Counted from the stretch's first letter, positions 32,555 to 41,135 are shown. The stretch: 64,000 nt of DNA from a virus (IMGVR_UViG_3300042486_001336:18686-82685); one strand, 5' to 3'. Made by a program: numbers and translations. Notes: a model not told the origin generated them from the sequence alone.

Positions 32555-34618
32555 ATGAATAACTTCCACTATCACCAAGACCCGATGTATGCTGCAGCTA
32601 CAGCAATTCTAACTGGCAAAACTCAACTGCAAGAGTCTGATACTCTTGACGAAGCAATTGATTGGAACCTTATCCAATCAATGTATGTAAAAGACATTAT
32701 TGATATTGTAGCAGCATTAGTAATTGGAGGAGGAATTGGTGTAGCTGCTATATTTGGTGGCGCAATAAAAAGATATCTTTCAGATAAAGCAGACGAAAGA
32801 GACGCAAAGGAGTCTGCACAATTCTTAAAGAGCACACTTGATAAAATCTTAAAGGACAGCAAATCAAAAGAGCTTATTTCACAAATTAAATCTTTTCCTT
32901 ATTCATCAAAATCTACAGAAGAAGCTAAAAAGAATAACGAAGAGCGTAAAAAGCTAGTTAGAGCTTATAGTGCACGTCTCAAAACATTATTAAGCGATGA
33001 TGAGTATGCATTGATAAATGACATCTATAACAATACCATTCGTGAAAGCGCTGATACTCTTGAAGAAGGAGTCGAAGACGTCAAGTCAATCGTCGACACC
33101 CTAAAGGTTGGCGACACTACAAACTTTGGCAAGGTGTTAGAAATTGGGACTAACAGCATTACATTCAAGGCAAAAGATCTTCCAAAGACAACAATTGCGT
33201 TTAATCAACGCAAGATGGGCAGCTCAGAATTTTTACTTCTTAAAACAATCAAACTAAAGGAAGAGACTGAACTTGAAGAAAAGGACGTTGCTGAAGCATA
33301 CAAGCCATTACGCAAGCCAGCCGACCTCATCGACGAATTACAAAGCATAGTCGACGCCCCAGATTCAAAACTTTGGGACGTCACAAGTGTGTCTATTCGT
33401 TTAAGTCATGAAGACATCTTTGATCGTTTTCCAAAGATTTATGACTATGTTGAAGATATGTGGTTTGAAATTATGCAACCAAATGGTGCTAAAAAGACAA
33501 AAGAAATTGCTAAAAAAGCAATTGAAGCAGTGCGCAAGTATTATCCAGACCTCAACAAATCTCAGAAAAGCAATCCAGTCTATAAAGAAGAAGAGAGCAT
33601 TGAAGAAAAAACAATTGATGAAGCAATCAACTGGCTTGGTGACTATCTCCCAACTTCAGAAAAGAGTCAGTTTGGCGGATATCGTCCGACAATTATTGAT
33701 AAGAAAACTAAAAGAGTTATATACCAAAGTGCGGTTAGATACAATGCACCTCAAGAGGCAAAGGATCACGCTGAAGAATATCTCAAGCAAAAGTCAAAGG
33801 GCATCAAAGAGCCAAAACTTCCTCATGTCGGCACATACAAAGAAGAGTCTGATTGCCCCGATGAAAAGATGGATGAAGCAGCAGATGCGGCACTCAAGCG
33901 CCGCAAGCAAGTTGACATGGCCCGAGTAAATGCTGGAACTATGAGTCGCGATGACTATAATAAAAAGTATAAACTTGGTAAATATCGTCCAGCCGGCAGC
34001 AAATTGTCTGGTCCAGGTGGAGTCTATAAAAATCTTGTTAAGGAGGAAGAGACACTCGAAGAAGCTGTTCCAACACCAGCTGTACAAAAGCTTATAACAT
34101 CAATTGATATGCTAAGCCCTAAAGACTATCTAGTTTTCTTACAGGCACTCGCAGACAACGCGCAAGGCATCGCTAATATGTCACAAGCAGGAAAAGATGG
34201 AAAGTCAAATGCAAATGCATGGAAAACTGTAGCAGATCATATTTCTACAGCAGCTGATGCCTATGCAAAGCGTCCAGTTCGCCTGGAAAACATAGAAGTA
34301 GAAGGCGAGTCTCTCGAAGAAGCCGCTAAAATTACTCCAGTAAAAGGAAAATATATCTTCTTTATTCAAGACCGCGAACTCTATCAACTCGACCCATATA
34401 AACTGCTTGCAAAGACTGATTTTGATCGAATCTCTAGCAGCAAACTTATGTCACACATGAAATTAGGCAGCGAGTGGAAAGCAGTATCAGTTGCATGGGG
34501 AACAGATCTTCTTGAGATTGGTGCACTCGAATCTCCAAAAGATATATCTGATGCAGAGCAATGGTATGTTGTGCCCCATCTATACGACAAAGTCACACAT
34601 CTTGCATTGATACACTAA
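32555..34618 (+). CDS. polyprotein-like internal head precursor
   Basis: 687 aa. It begins MNNFHYHQDPMYAAATAIL followed by LQES. A hydrophobic segment lies near residues 45-70 (IIDIVAALVIGGGIGVAAIFGG). After it, at least five small modules are separated by acidic linkers with T/S-L/I-E-E sites: DTLEEG, ELEEKD, SIEEKT, ETLEEA, ESLEEA. These fit the L/I-x-E rule of T4 gp21, so the protein is probably cut into several packaged peptides plus a membrane peptide. A terminator follows. Confidence 0.75.
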   Translation: MNNFHYHQDPMYAAATAILTGKTQLQESDTLDEAIDWNLIQSMYVKDIIDIVAALVIGGGIGVAAIFGGAIKRYLSDKADERDAKESAQFLKSTLDKILKDSKSKELISQIKSFPYSSKSTEEAKKNNEERKKLVRAYSARLKTLLSDDEYALINDIYNNTIRESADTLEEGVEDVKSIVDTLKVGDTTNFGKVLEIGTNSITFKAKDLPKTTIAFNQRKMGSSEFLLLKTIKLKEETELEEKDVAEAYKPLRKPADLIDELQSIVDAPDSKLWDVTSVSIRLSHEDIFDRFPKIYDYVEDMWFEIMQPNGAKKTKEIAKKAIEAVRKYYPDLNKSQKSNPVYKEEESIEEKTIDEAINWLGDYLPTSEKSQFGGYRPTIIDKKTKRVIYQSAVRYNAPQEAKDHAEEYLKQKSKGIKEPKLPHVGTYKEESDCPDEKMDEAADAALKRRKQVDMARVNAGTMSRDDYNKKYKLGKYRPAGSKLSGPGGVYKNLVKEEETLEEAVPTPAVQKLITSIDMLSPKDYLVFLQALADNAQGIANMSQAGKDGKSNANAWKTVADHISTAADAYAKRPVRLENIEVEGESLEEAAKITPVKGKYIFFIQDRELYQLDPYKLLAKTDFDRISSSKLMSHMKLGSEWKAVSVAWGTDLLEIGALESPKDISDAEQWYVVPHLYDKVTHLALIH

Positions 34619-34640
34619 TACTAATTAAAAAATAATATAG

Positions 34641-34674
34641 AAAAGCCACTCGGGTCACTCTGAGTGGCTTTTCT
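34641..34674 (+). terminator. rho-independent terminator
   Basis: AAAAGCCACTC-N10-GAGTGGCTTTTC; ends the family-2 operon and could work in both directions. Confidence 0.88.
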
Positions 34675-34742
34675 CGTATATATAACTCTATAGAGGACGC
34701 GGTTGTCTTCTATACTTAACACACACAAACACACACAATAAA

Positions 34743-34961
34743 ATGAATAAAAACGCATACGAAATACGACTAGAGGTATTGCAACTCGCTCATGGCGATA
34801 TTATGACGCAATATCATGAGGCATTAAATTGTCAAAAAGAGACGATTTATCAGGACGGACAGGAAACATCAGACTTGTCTACTGTAGATGTCACACTACC
34901 AGCTGTATCTAAGGTTATCGAAAGAGCAGAAGAACTCTATGCATTTGTGCACGGAGCATAA
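34743..34961 (+). CDS. small acidic protein
   Basis: 72 aa (MNKNAYEIRLEVLQLAHGDIM...). A gene of this type (helical, starting NAYEIRLEVLQLA) is common in T4-like phages of aquatic hosts. Flanked by terminators on both sides, so it is a one-gene unit. Function unknown. Confidence 0.65.
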   Translation: MNKNAYEIRLEVLQLAHGDIMTQYHEALNCQKETIYQDGQETSDLSTVDVTLPAVSKVIERAEELYAFVHGA

Positions 34962-34973
34962 AGGTTAATAGCG

Positions 34974-35006
34974 AGTAGCCAGTGTTGTATTGCGCTGGCT
35001 ACTTTT
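34974..35006 (+). terminator. rho-independent terminator
   Basis: GTAGCCAG-N12-CTGGCTAC followed by TTTTA. Confidence 0.82.
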
Positions 35007-35009
35007 ATA

Positions 35010-35037
35010 TTTACAAATTAAAAAAGATTGTTATAAT
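35010..35037 (+). promoter_or_regulatory. early-type promoter, near-leaderless
   Basis: TTTACA (35010-35015), 16-nt spacer, TATAAT (35032-35037); ATG 6 nt downstream. Confidence 0.7.
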
Positions 35038-35043
35038 AACAAC

Positions 35044-35298
35044 ATGAAAATCAAGGATAAAAATGGTGCTCAGTTTGAACTCGATGATTGCACAATTCTT
35101 CAAATTACTCTTAATAAACTGCGAGAAGTATATGACTGGCAATCAAACTACTATATTGACACTGCAAACAATAAAGTATTAAAGACAGAAACATACCACA
35201 CAACTCATAGTTGGGACACTACGAGTGAAGTGCGTGATGCGACAGTTGATGATTATCGCTTTTCTGCAGTGCTTGCTAAATTAGTTTGTGGGAGATAG
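35044..35298 (+). CDS. small protein of unknown function
   Basis: 84 aa from the ATG after the -10 box (MKIKDKNGAQFELDDCTILQ). Its last 18 nt overlap the convergent glycosyltransferase gene. No domain recognised. Confidence 0.6.
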   Translation: MKIKDKNGAQFELDDCTILQITLNKLREVYDWQSNYYIDTANNKVLKTETYHTTHSWDTTSEVRDATVDDYRFSAVLAKLVCGR

Positions 35299-36093
35299 CT
35301 TATGTTTTGTAATTGGCACTCGATAGAGCCAGTGTACTGAGTCACTAAATCCTGAGCCCCAATGATGCACACTAAACTGATGTATATGTCGTGCTCGTGA
35401 TAGGATAAAAAAATCTACTAGTGTGTCAAGCGCAGAATCATTTTCAAGTGCCATATGACTTGGAACCGTAGAAGTGCATCTCAAACCATATTTTTCTGCT
35501 AAGATGCGCTTACATTCAGCCGAGTCTGACATTATTATGCATGGACGTGTAGTAGAATCTTGTATAGTTTTTACAACAGATAACCTATCAATAAGTTGTT
35601 CCATTGTATAGTCAACAGTGTCTCCTATTTGAGTGCCAAATGAAAGTATGTCACCGACGCGAACATGAATAACTTCATAATCTGTCAACGAATCTAATGC
35701 AGCAACTATTGCGCGTTCACACTCTTCAGTTGGTTGCAAATATTTTCTAACAGACTCTACTATTCGCCTTGGTAGTTTAAATACTGGCCATACATTTGTG
35801 TAAATATGTAAATTATCCCGCCGTAAATTTTTTAGATTTATTTGATTTTTAAGATTGGTTTGTAGTGCCCGTAGAGTGGCATTTTGAATGTCTTGTAAAT
35901 CTAAAATTTTATTTGTATTTGGAGGTGTAACCGAACATTGATTTTGTAAATATTGACCAATTGGGTGCTGCCTAAAATCAATTTCAAATGGTATACTATA
36001 TTCCACGCATAGTTGATTTGCCGCGATTGACCCTCGTATAAAATCACCCAATCCCATCCCCCTTTCTTTTGCAAAGTATGTGTGTATGAGCAT
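35281..36093 (-). CDS. fucosyltransferase-like glycosyltransferase
   Basis: 270 aa from the ATG complement at 36091-36093; the longer frame would overlap the divergent FkbM gene and its promoter. VIHVRVGDILSFG is the HxRxGD motif of GT-B fucosyltransferases (NodZ/FUT8-like), and PCIIMSDSAECKRIL follows as expected. It probably transfers a deoxy-sugar to DNA, a virion protein or a host glycan; acceptor unknown. Confidence 0.7.
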   Translation of the reverse strand: MLIHTYFAKERGMGLGDFIRGSIAANQLCVEYSIPFEIDFRQHPIGQYLQNQCSVTPPNTNKILDLQDIQNATLRALQTNLKNQINLKNLRRDNLHIYTNVWPVFKLPRRIVESVRKYLQPTEECERAIVAALDSLTDYEVIHVRVGDILSFGTQIGDTVDYTMEQLIDRLSVVKTIQDSTTRPCIIMSDSAECKRILAEKYGLRCTSTVPSHMALENDSALDTLVDFFILSRARHIHQFSVHHWGSGFSDSVHWLYRVPITKHKLSPTN

Positions 36094-36105
36094 GTTATTA
36101 TTTAT

Positions 36106-36113
36106 TATAAATA
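36106..36113 (+). promoter_or_regulatory. late promoter TATAAATA for the glycan cassette
   Basis: 6 nt before the FkbM ATG; on the other strand a TAATAAATA sits just before the divergent gene. Confidence 0.7.
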
Positions 36114-36119
36114 AAATAT

Positions 36120-36776
36120 ATGAAAATAACGCGTGAAAACATTGCGATTTTAGAGAATGATACTCATATATCACGTTGGGTTGAAGAAAGTGGCCGCCTC
36201 GATCATGATCGCTACGCGTTGCCAATCATTTTAGAATATATACAACCTGGTTATACAGTTGTTGATGCTGGTGCATTTATAGGCGACCACACACTTGCAT
36301 ATTGTGATGCAGTTGGTAAAAATGGAGACGTTTATGCATTTGAACCAAATCCTGCAGCCTTTGAATGTTTACAATATAATTGCGGTTCAGCAAATTTATT
36401 TAATTGTGGACTATCAAACTGTGACGAAGAAGTAAACTATTCAGTAGATAATAATGCTGGAGCTGGCCGAATATCACAACAGTCTGGTGATGGTTCATTT
36501 TGCATAAAAACTATAACACTAGACTCACTAAACCTGTCTGCTCTTGATTTTTTTAAGCTTGATATTGAGGGTTATGAACTCAATGCTTTAGAAGGAGCAA
36601 AAGAAACAATTTCAAAATATCGTCCAGTTTTTTGGATTGAAATTAATGTCGGTGCCCTTGCGCAAAATGGCAAAACTGCGCATGATATTGAAAACTTTCT
36701 GTCTCAATTTGGTTATGACATAATACCATTCCCTGAAGTTGGTGAACAATATGACATACTTTGCATACCGCAATGA
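36120..36776 (+). CDS. FkbM-type methyltransferase
   Basis: 218 aa. SAM-binding VVDAGAFIGDHTLAYCDAVG, then VYAFEPNPAAFECLQYN and FFKLDIEGYELNALEGA are the FkbM family signature. These enzymes often O-methylate sugars on glycans, consistent with the surrounding glycosyltransferases. Overlaps the next gene by 4 nt. Confidence 0.88.
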   Translation: MKITRENIAILENDTHISRWVEESGRLDHDRYALPIILEYIQPGYTVVDAGAFIGDHTLAYCDAVGKNGDVYAFEPNPAAFECLQYNCGSANLFNCGLSNCDEEVNYSVDNNAGAGRISQQSGDGSFCIKTITLDSLNLSALDFFKLDIEGYELNALEGAKETISKYRPVFWIEINVGALAQNGKTAHDIENFLSQFGYDIIPFPEVGEQYDILCIPQ

Positions 36777-37456
36777 AAACTGATATACTCATACGTTCGT
36801 ATCGCAATGACTTTAAATGGTTGTGGCATTCTTTAAAAAGTATACATAAATATGGTAAAGAGTTTGAAACTCTTCATCTTGTAGTCCCAGAATCTGATGT
36901 TCAACTGCTCGCTCACCTTACAGCAGAGAATGTACATGGCACAGTTGATCAATGTGATGGCTATCTTGCGCAACAGATTACTAAATTACATGCAGACACG
37001 TGGTGTTTATCTGACTATATTCTTCATGTTGATAGTGACTGTATTTTTTATAAAGATTTTTCACCAACTTGTTTTTTTAAAGATAACAAACCTATTATGC
37101 TTCGCGAAGAATGTTCTAATAGTCCATGGAATGCGATCTCTGAAAAGACTCTTGGTTGGTATGATAGTTATGAATATATGAGAAGACATCCAATTATATA
37201 TCCACGATGGATATATAACGAGTTTAGAGCATGGATAATGAAAAAACATAGTTGCAGCCTTGAACAATGGATATGCCAACAACAGCGTAATGAATTTAGT
37301 GAGTTTAATACTCTTGGTCAATGGGCGCATAAAGTTTATCCTGAAGCATTTTCATGGTGTCACCCAAGCGAAGTTCCAGAATATTGTAAGCAATATTGGT
37401 CATGGGGAGGATTGCAAGATGATATAATCAAAGACATTGAAACATTACTGGCATGA
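36773..37456 (+). CDS. glycosyltransferase, GT-A fold
   Basis: 227 aa from 36773 (ATGA overlap). YILHVDSDCIFYKDF holds a DxD metal/nucleotide-sugar motif; SEFNTLGQWAHKVYPEAFSW and YCKQYWSWGG close the protein. A damaged copy of this 3' end is found at 38180-38333. Resembles DUF6492-type transferases. Acceptor unknown. Confidence 0.75.
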   Translation: MKTDILIRSYRNDFKWLWHSLKSIHKYGKEFETLHLVVPESDVQLLAHLTAENVHGTVDQCDGYLAQQITKLHADTWCLSDYILHVDSDCIFYKDFSPTCFFKDNKPIMLREECSNSPWNAISEKTLGWYDSYEYMRRHPIIYPRWIYNEFRAWIMKKHSCSLEQWICQQQRNEFSEFNTLGQWAHKVYPEAFSWCHPSEVPEYCKQYWSWGGLQDDIIKDIETLLA

Positions 37457-38106
37457 AAGTTTTGCTTTTAACAGTTTGTTCGGCTCGTCATCAAAACTTT
37501 ACTGAAAAGCTTTATAATGAAATTTTGTTACATTGCAAACATGAATGTAAGATTGCATATCTTGATAATAGTTGCGAAGGAGACTTTCAAAGTGAGGCAT
37601 TTTTTAATGCATGTTATAATAAAACACACCATATTATCACTGAACTTGAGGCTTTGCAATATGGTGATGCACTCATATATCTAGATAGTGATATATGCGT
37701 AAGAGGCAACATAGTAACTACAATGTTAGAAGAACTTGGAGACTCTCATATTGCATTTCAACAAGATAGCAAAAACGCATTATGTGCCGGACTTTTTGTA
37801 TGTCGGGTATGTCCTGAAACTATTAACTTTTTTAATAATGTAAAAGAAGCTCTCATTTGTAATAAAGAATATTATGCAGCAAAGGAATGTGACCAAACTG
37901 TAATAAATGAGATGTTACCGCATTCAGGTTTAAAATATATTCCACTTAGTCTCAAATTTACGACATATGGCAATCTAGAACTCGGCCTTTGGAGTCCAGA
38001 TTCTCCGCATTTTGTTTTAGATAGTGATGCCTTAGCATTTCATGCAAATTTTACAGTAGGGTTGCATAATAAAACACAATTGTTGAATTTAGTACGATCA
38101 CAATAG
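37453..38106 (+). CDS. glycosyltransferase, GT-A fold
   Basis: 217 aa, ATGA-coupled to the previous gene. ALIYLDSDICVRGN has the DxD motif; KECDQTVINEMLP and DALAFHANFTVG match nucleotide-diphospho-sugar transferases (GT8/GT77-like). Third gene of a divergent/forward glycan cassette. Ends in TAG. Confidence 0.78.
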   Translation: MKVLLLTVCSARHQNFTEKLYNEILLHCKHECKIAYLDNSCEGDFQSEAFFNACYNKTHHIITELEALQYGDALIYLDSDICVRGNIVTTMLEELGDSHIAFQQDSKNALCAGLFVCRVCPETINFFNNVKEALICNKEYYAAKECDQTVINEMLPHSGLKYIPLSLKFTTYGNLELGLWSPDSPHFVLDSDALAFHANFTVGLHNKTQLLNLVRSQ

Positions 38107-38109
38107 TTG

Positions 38110-38138
38110 TGTACAAATAAGTAGATTTGGTGTATAAT
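38110..38138 (+). promoter_or_regulatory. duplicated early-type promoter (uvsE-like)
   Basis: TGTACA, 17-nt spacer, TATAAT then ACATC-ATG, the same arrangement as the uvsE promoter at 38671. It would now transcribe the pseudogene and the tmRNA. Confidence 0.75.
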
Positions 38139-38143
38139 ACATC

Positions 38144-38333
38144 ATGATGCCAAGATTGAGACTTGTTCGTATTAGTGAATTTAATACACTTGGTCAATTG
38201 GCACGTAAATTTCATGCAAGATGCGTTTACTTGGATGTATCCTAGTGATGTACCAACTGTTTGTAAACAATATTGGTCATGGGGAGGTCTAGATGATAAT
38301 ATACATAATGAGATAAATAAAATAATAACTTAA
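38144..38333 (+). pseudogene. chimeric pseudogene: uvsE start fused to glycosyltransferase end
   Basis: MMPRLRLVRISE matches the start of uvsE (MTPRLGLVCISE). From SE onward (FNTLGQLARKF) it matches the C-terminus of the glycosyltransferase at 36773. A frameshift near 38222 ends the frame at TAG 38245, while the next frame continues AFTWMYPSDVPTVCKQYWSW to a TAA at 38331. The junction falls at an AGTGAA shared by both parents. Confidence 0.85.
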
Positions 38334-38335
38334 AC

Positions 38336-38662
38336 GGGTGTGACATGGTTTCGACATGACATTTGAAGCAATATATGCAATGCACAGTCTGCACGACTCT
38401 AAGTGCAAGAGAAAAACGAAAAAGATACACTAGCTCTCGCGGCATAACCGCACCAACGCATCAACTCCGATAACATGCGTTGGTACAGAGTAGGGTCGGA
38501 TAGTTGTATATCGAAAATATAATAGACTCATCGATTCGAATATTGATGCGGGATTGCTCGACAACAATCTAGGTTGTGATTGTCCTAACATCAATCAATA
38601 AATTGTAGAAGTATATTGCCGAGAAGTCATGGACTGGAGTTCGATCCTCCACACATCCACCA
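38336..38662 (+). ncRNA. ssrA: tmRNA
   Basis: 327 nt. Acceptor GGGTGTG/CACATCC with the tmRNA 5' signature (GACATGGTTTCGACA), and a 3' T arm TGGAG-TTCGATC-CTCCA, then CCA. The tag frame ends TAA at 38445-38447 and reads ...KNEKDTLALAA, with the usual LAA proteolysis end; the resume codon is near 38409. It rescues stalled ribosomes and tags the peptides. Phage tmRNAs are uncommon. Confidence 0.92.
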
Positions 38663-38670
38663 TTTTTTTG

Positions 38671-38699
38671 TTTACAAATTGACGCTTTTAGGGTATAAT
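38671..38699 (+). promoter_or_regulatory. early-type promoter for uvsE, near-leaderless
   Basis: TTTACA (38671-38676), 17 nt, TATAAT (38694-38699); ATG 5 nt later. Confidence 0.78.
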
Positions 38700-38704
38700 A
38701 CATC

Positions 38705-39622
38705 ATGACACCACGACTGGGACTAGTTTGCATAAGTGAAAGACTGACATACCAAAAGATCTCAGCAAAGACGATGACTCGCAAGCAGTTTGTAACTCTT
38801 GGTCGTGAGCGTGGGTTGCAAGTACTATCCGAGCGTATACTTCATAATTCGCAGCACATCTTGCGTACACTCCAGGCATGCATCGACTCAGGTGCTCGTC
38901 ACTATCGTGTGTCGAGTTCAATTTTCCCGTTGCTTACTGATCATACGCTCGAGTTGCGCTACGACGACCTGCATGGGTTTGATGATATCGCAAGCAACCT
39001 TGCGAAGGCTGGTGAATTTGCTCGGCAGCATGACATCACATGCAGCTCACATCCCGATCAGTTTAATGTCCTATCAAGTTATAACCCTGATGTTGTAGAC
39101 AAGACTATTCGCGAACTTGACCATCAGTCATATGTGCTTGATATGATGGGATGTAAAGCAAACTATAGTTCTCCAATGTGTCTGCATCTCAACAAGAGCC
39201 CTGACTTTAAGCGTGAAACTATTGGCGAGTATGTGTCTCGCTTTTGTGCAAATCTCGCCCGTTGTAGTCGTGGCGTTCGTCATCGACTTGTGTTAGAAAA
39301 CGAAGACAAGGCATACTGGAATTGCGAGAATCTCTACACACATTTTGCAGGGCATCTTCCACTCGTCTATGACAATCTTCATGACACGTGCAACCCGTCA
39401 TGCGACTCGTCTCAAAGCATCTCTCGATTTCGCCAAAGTTGGGGAAAATATACTCCTGTGTTTCATTGGAGCGAAGGTATTGGCAGCACTCGTAGTCATA
39501 CTGACTATGCAACCCATCTCCCACATGTAGTCTCTGCAAATCGTGACGTCACCTGGGAAGTCGAACTCAAGGCAAAAGACAATGCAATTGCTCATATTCT
39601 GAGCACCTTTTTTGCCTCCTAA
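38705..39622 (+). CDS. uvsE: UV damage endonuclease (UVDE family)
   Basis: 305 aa. TIM-barrel nuclease that nicks 5' of UV photoproducts for alternative excision repair. Family motifs: RLGLVCIS at the start, YRVSSSIFPL, CSSHPDQFNVL, MCLHLNKSP, LVLENEDKAY, PLVYDNLHD and PVFHWSEG supply the His/Glu/Asp metal ligands. The in-phage role is probably repair of UV-damaged genomes. Confidence 0.92.
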   Translation: MTPRLGLVCISERLTYQKISAKTMTRKQFVTLGRERGLQVLSERILHNSQHILRTLQACIDSGARHYRVSSSIFPLLTDHTLELRYDDLHGFDDIASNLAKAGEFARQHDITCSSHPDQFNVLSSYNPDVVDKTIRELDHQSYVLDMMGCKANYSSPMCLHLNKSPDFKRETIGEYVSRFCANLARCSRGVRHRLVLENEDKAYWNCENLYTHFAGHLPLVYDNLHDTCNPSCDSSQSISRFRQSWGKYTPVFHWSEGIGSTRSHTDYATHLPHVVSANRDVTWEVELKAKDNAIAHILSTFFAS

Positions 39623-39627
39623 AGGTC

Positions 39628-39733
39628 TGTTTCTCTATACGGGGCTTAACTTTGGGGACTTTTTTCACTTTTATGAAAAAAGTTGTGTACTTTTGCCGCG
39701 GTTTATGCTATAATAACCATGTAAGCAACAATT
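39628..39733 (+). promoter_or_regulatory. terminator-promoter-leader cassette, copy 3
   Basis: TTTCTCTATACGGGG, hairpin with T-run, CTTTTTTCA palindrome region, TGTACT (39686-39691), 17 nt, TATAAT (39709-39714), CATGTAAGCAACAATTCGATACC. The last 20 nt are also shared with the 44.4-kb copy. Confidence 0.82.
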
Positions 39734-39743
39734 CGATACCAGA

Positions 39744-39992
39744 ATGACCAACGACGACAAACATTACGGAACAGTAGAGATCAAGATGTCAAATGGTGAG
39801 TATTTCACCACCGAAGTAGTAAAAGAAGGAGATAAGTTTATCACTGGAACGTTTACCAATACTAGACTTCTTCGCGACAAATGGGAAATAAGCATTGAGG
39901 AATACTACTCTCATCAAGAAGCTCTACAGGAACTTTATGAAATTCTTGAAGAGTATGCAAACTCGCCAGAAGCGCTGCTTCAATATGCCTAA
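39744..39992 (+). CDS. small early-type protein
   Basis: 82 aa (MTNDDKHYGTVEIKMSNGEYF...), acidic. First gene after cassette copy 3. No domain recognised. Confidence 0.65.
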   Translation: MTNDDKHYGTVEIKMSNGEYFTTEVVKEGDKFITGTFTNTRLLRDKWEISIEEYYSHQEALQELYEILEEYANSPEALLQYA

Positions 39993-40014
39993 TAATAACC
40001 ACGTAAGCAACAAT

Positions 40015-40164
40015 ATGATTGATATTAATACAGTACAAGGATTTTGGTATGATGGCAATACTCCAATTGCTAATCTCACGGATGGCAGAGAGGTGGTATT
40101 GAGTGAAGAAGATGCTCAGTTCATTTTGGATTGGAGTGCGTCAATAGCTAATAGAGTAGAGTAA
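40015..40164 (+). CDS. small early-type protein
   Basis: 49 aa (MIDINTVQGFWYDGNTPIAN...). The start at 40015 directly follows a second GTAAGCAACAAT leader element that here has no promoter before it. No domain recognised. Confidence 0.6.
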   Translation: MIDINTVQGFWYDGNTPIANLTDGREVVLSEEDAQFILDWSASIANRVE

Positions 40165-40173
40165 ATAATAATT

Positions 40174-40845
40174 ATGAACAAGCCAATCTTTGTAGTAGGA
40201 GACATTCATGGCAAGTGGGATGCGCTTTTTCTTAAGATAAAAGCTGGCGATATTCGTGATTTTGTCTTGATCGGTGTTGGTGACCTTGGAGTCGGTTTTA
40301 AACTCGAGAAGCAACAGGATCGTCAGTTTGAATATATCAACACCTTTTTCAAAAGTCGAAACATCGATTTTTTAGGCATTCGCGGCAATCATGATGACCC
40401 AGCATATTTTGATGGAAAGATAAGCATGAGTAATTTCAAGTTGCTTCCAGATTATACATCAATGACTCTAGATGATAAAGAATTTTTGTTTGTTGGTGGC
40501 GCTGTCAGTGTCGATCGACGTATGAGAGCACAGGGCATTTCATACTGGGCAGATGAAAAGTTTGTCTTGGATGTTTCTAAGATAAAGCGATGTGATGTAC
40601 TCATTACGCACAGTGCTCCAACATGGAATGGACCGTGTGATAAGTCTGGAATCTCAGGTTGGTGTGATCGTGACTCTACTCTTTGGGATGAGTGTGTACA
40701 AGAACGCAAAGATCATGATATACTTTTAAAACTTTGTGGTGCGAGTCGCCATTACGCTGGTCATTTTCATACCTCTTCTTCAGTTGACTTTGATGGATGT
40801 GTGAGTACAATATTAGACGAACTAGAAATCGGAGAAATAAGATGA
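40174..40845 (+). CDS. calcineurin-like metallophosphoesterase
   Basis: 223 aa. All five signature blocks are present: FVVGDIHG, GVGDLG, GIRGNHDD, LITHSAPT and YAGHFHT. It could be a protein phosphatase or nucleotide hydrolase; the substrate cannot be read. Overlaps the next start by 4 nt. Confidence 0.9.
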   Translation: MNKPIFVVGDIHGKWDALFLKIKAGDIRDFVLIGVGDLGVGFKLEKQQDRQFEYINTFFKSRNIDFLGIRGNHDDPAYFDGKISMSNFKLLPDYTSMTLDDKEFLFVGGAVSVDRRMRAQGISYWADEKFVLDVSKIKRCDVLITHSAPTWNGPCDKSGISGWCDRDSTLWDECVQERKDHDILLKLCGASRHYAGHFHTSSSVDFDGCVSTILDELEIGEIR

Positions 40846-41135
40846 ATAAACAACTGACTATTGAAGAACTAAATAAAATTTTAGATTCATATATTGCATT
40901 GAAGCGCGTGATCGACTCTGCAGTCGAAGTCGGGTGTTTAGACCCAGATGGTCCAATCTACAATACAGTTTGGAAAGCATTTGAAGATACAGTAGATATT
41001 ATTGATCCATATAGTTGGATTATGTGGTACATCTATGACAATGATATGGGAGAAAAAGGTATGCTAGTAAAAATTGCCGATGAACAATTTTATATTGAAA
41101 ATAGAAGAGATTTATTGAAGGTGATGAATTCTTAA
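40842..41135 (+). CDS. small protein, paralogue of the 57529 gene
   Basis: 97 aa from the ATGA overlap at 40842. LTIEELNKILDSYIALKRVIDSAVEVGCLDPDG and DPYSWIMWYIYDNDMG align with the 57529 protein (LTLEQLTKLLEEYKEL...AGCLEIEG, DPEGWIMWHILENEYG). Function unknown. Confidence 0.7.
   Translation: MNKQLTIEELNKILDSYIALKRVIDSAVEVGCLDPDGPIYNTVWKAFEDTVDIIDPYSWIMWYIYDNDMGEKGMLVKIADEQFYIENRRDLLKVMNS

Noticed and set aside
39219-39622. Minus-strand frames opposite uvsE
   Set aside because: They lie entirely under a conserved gene and have no promoter or coupling.
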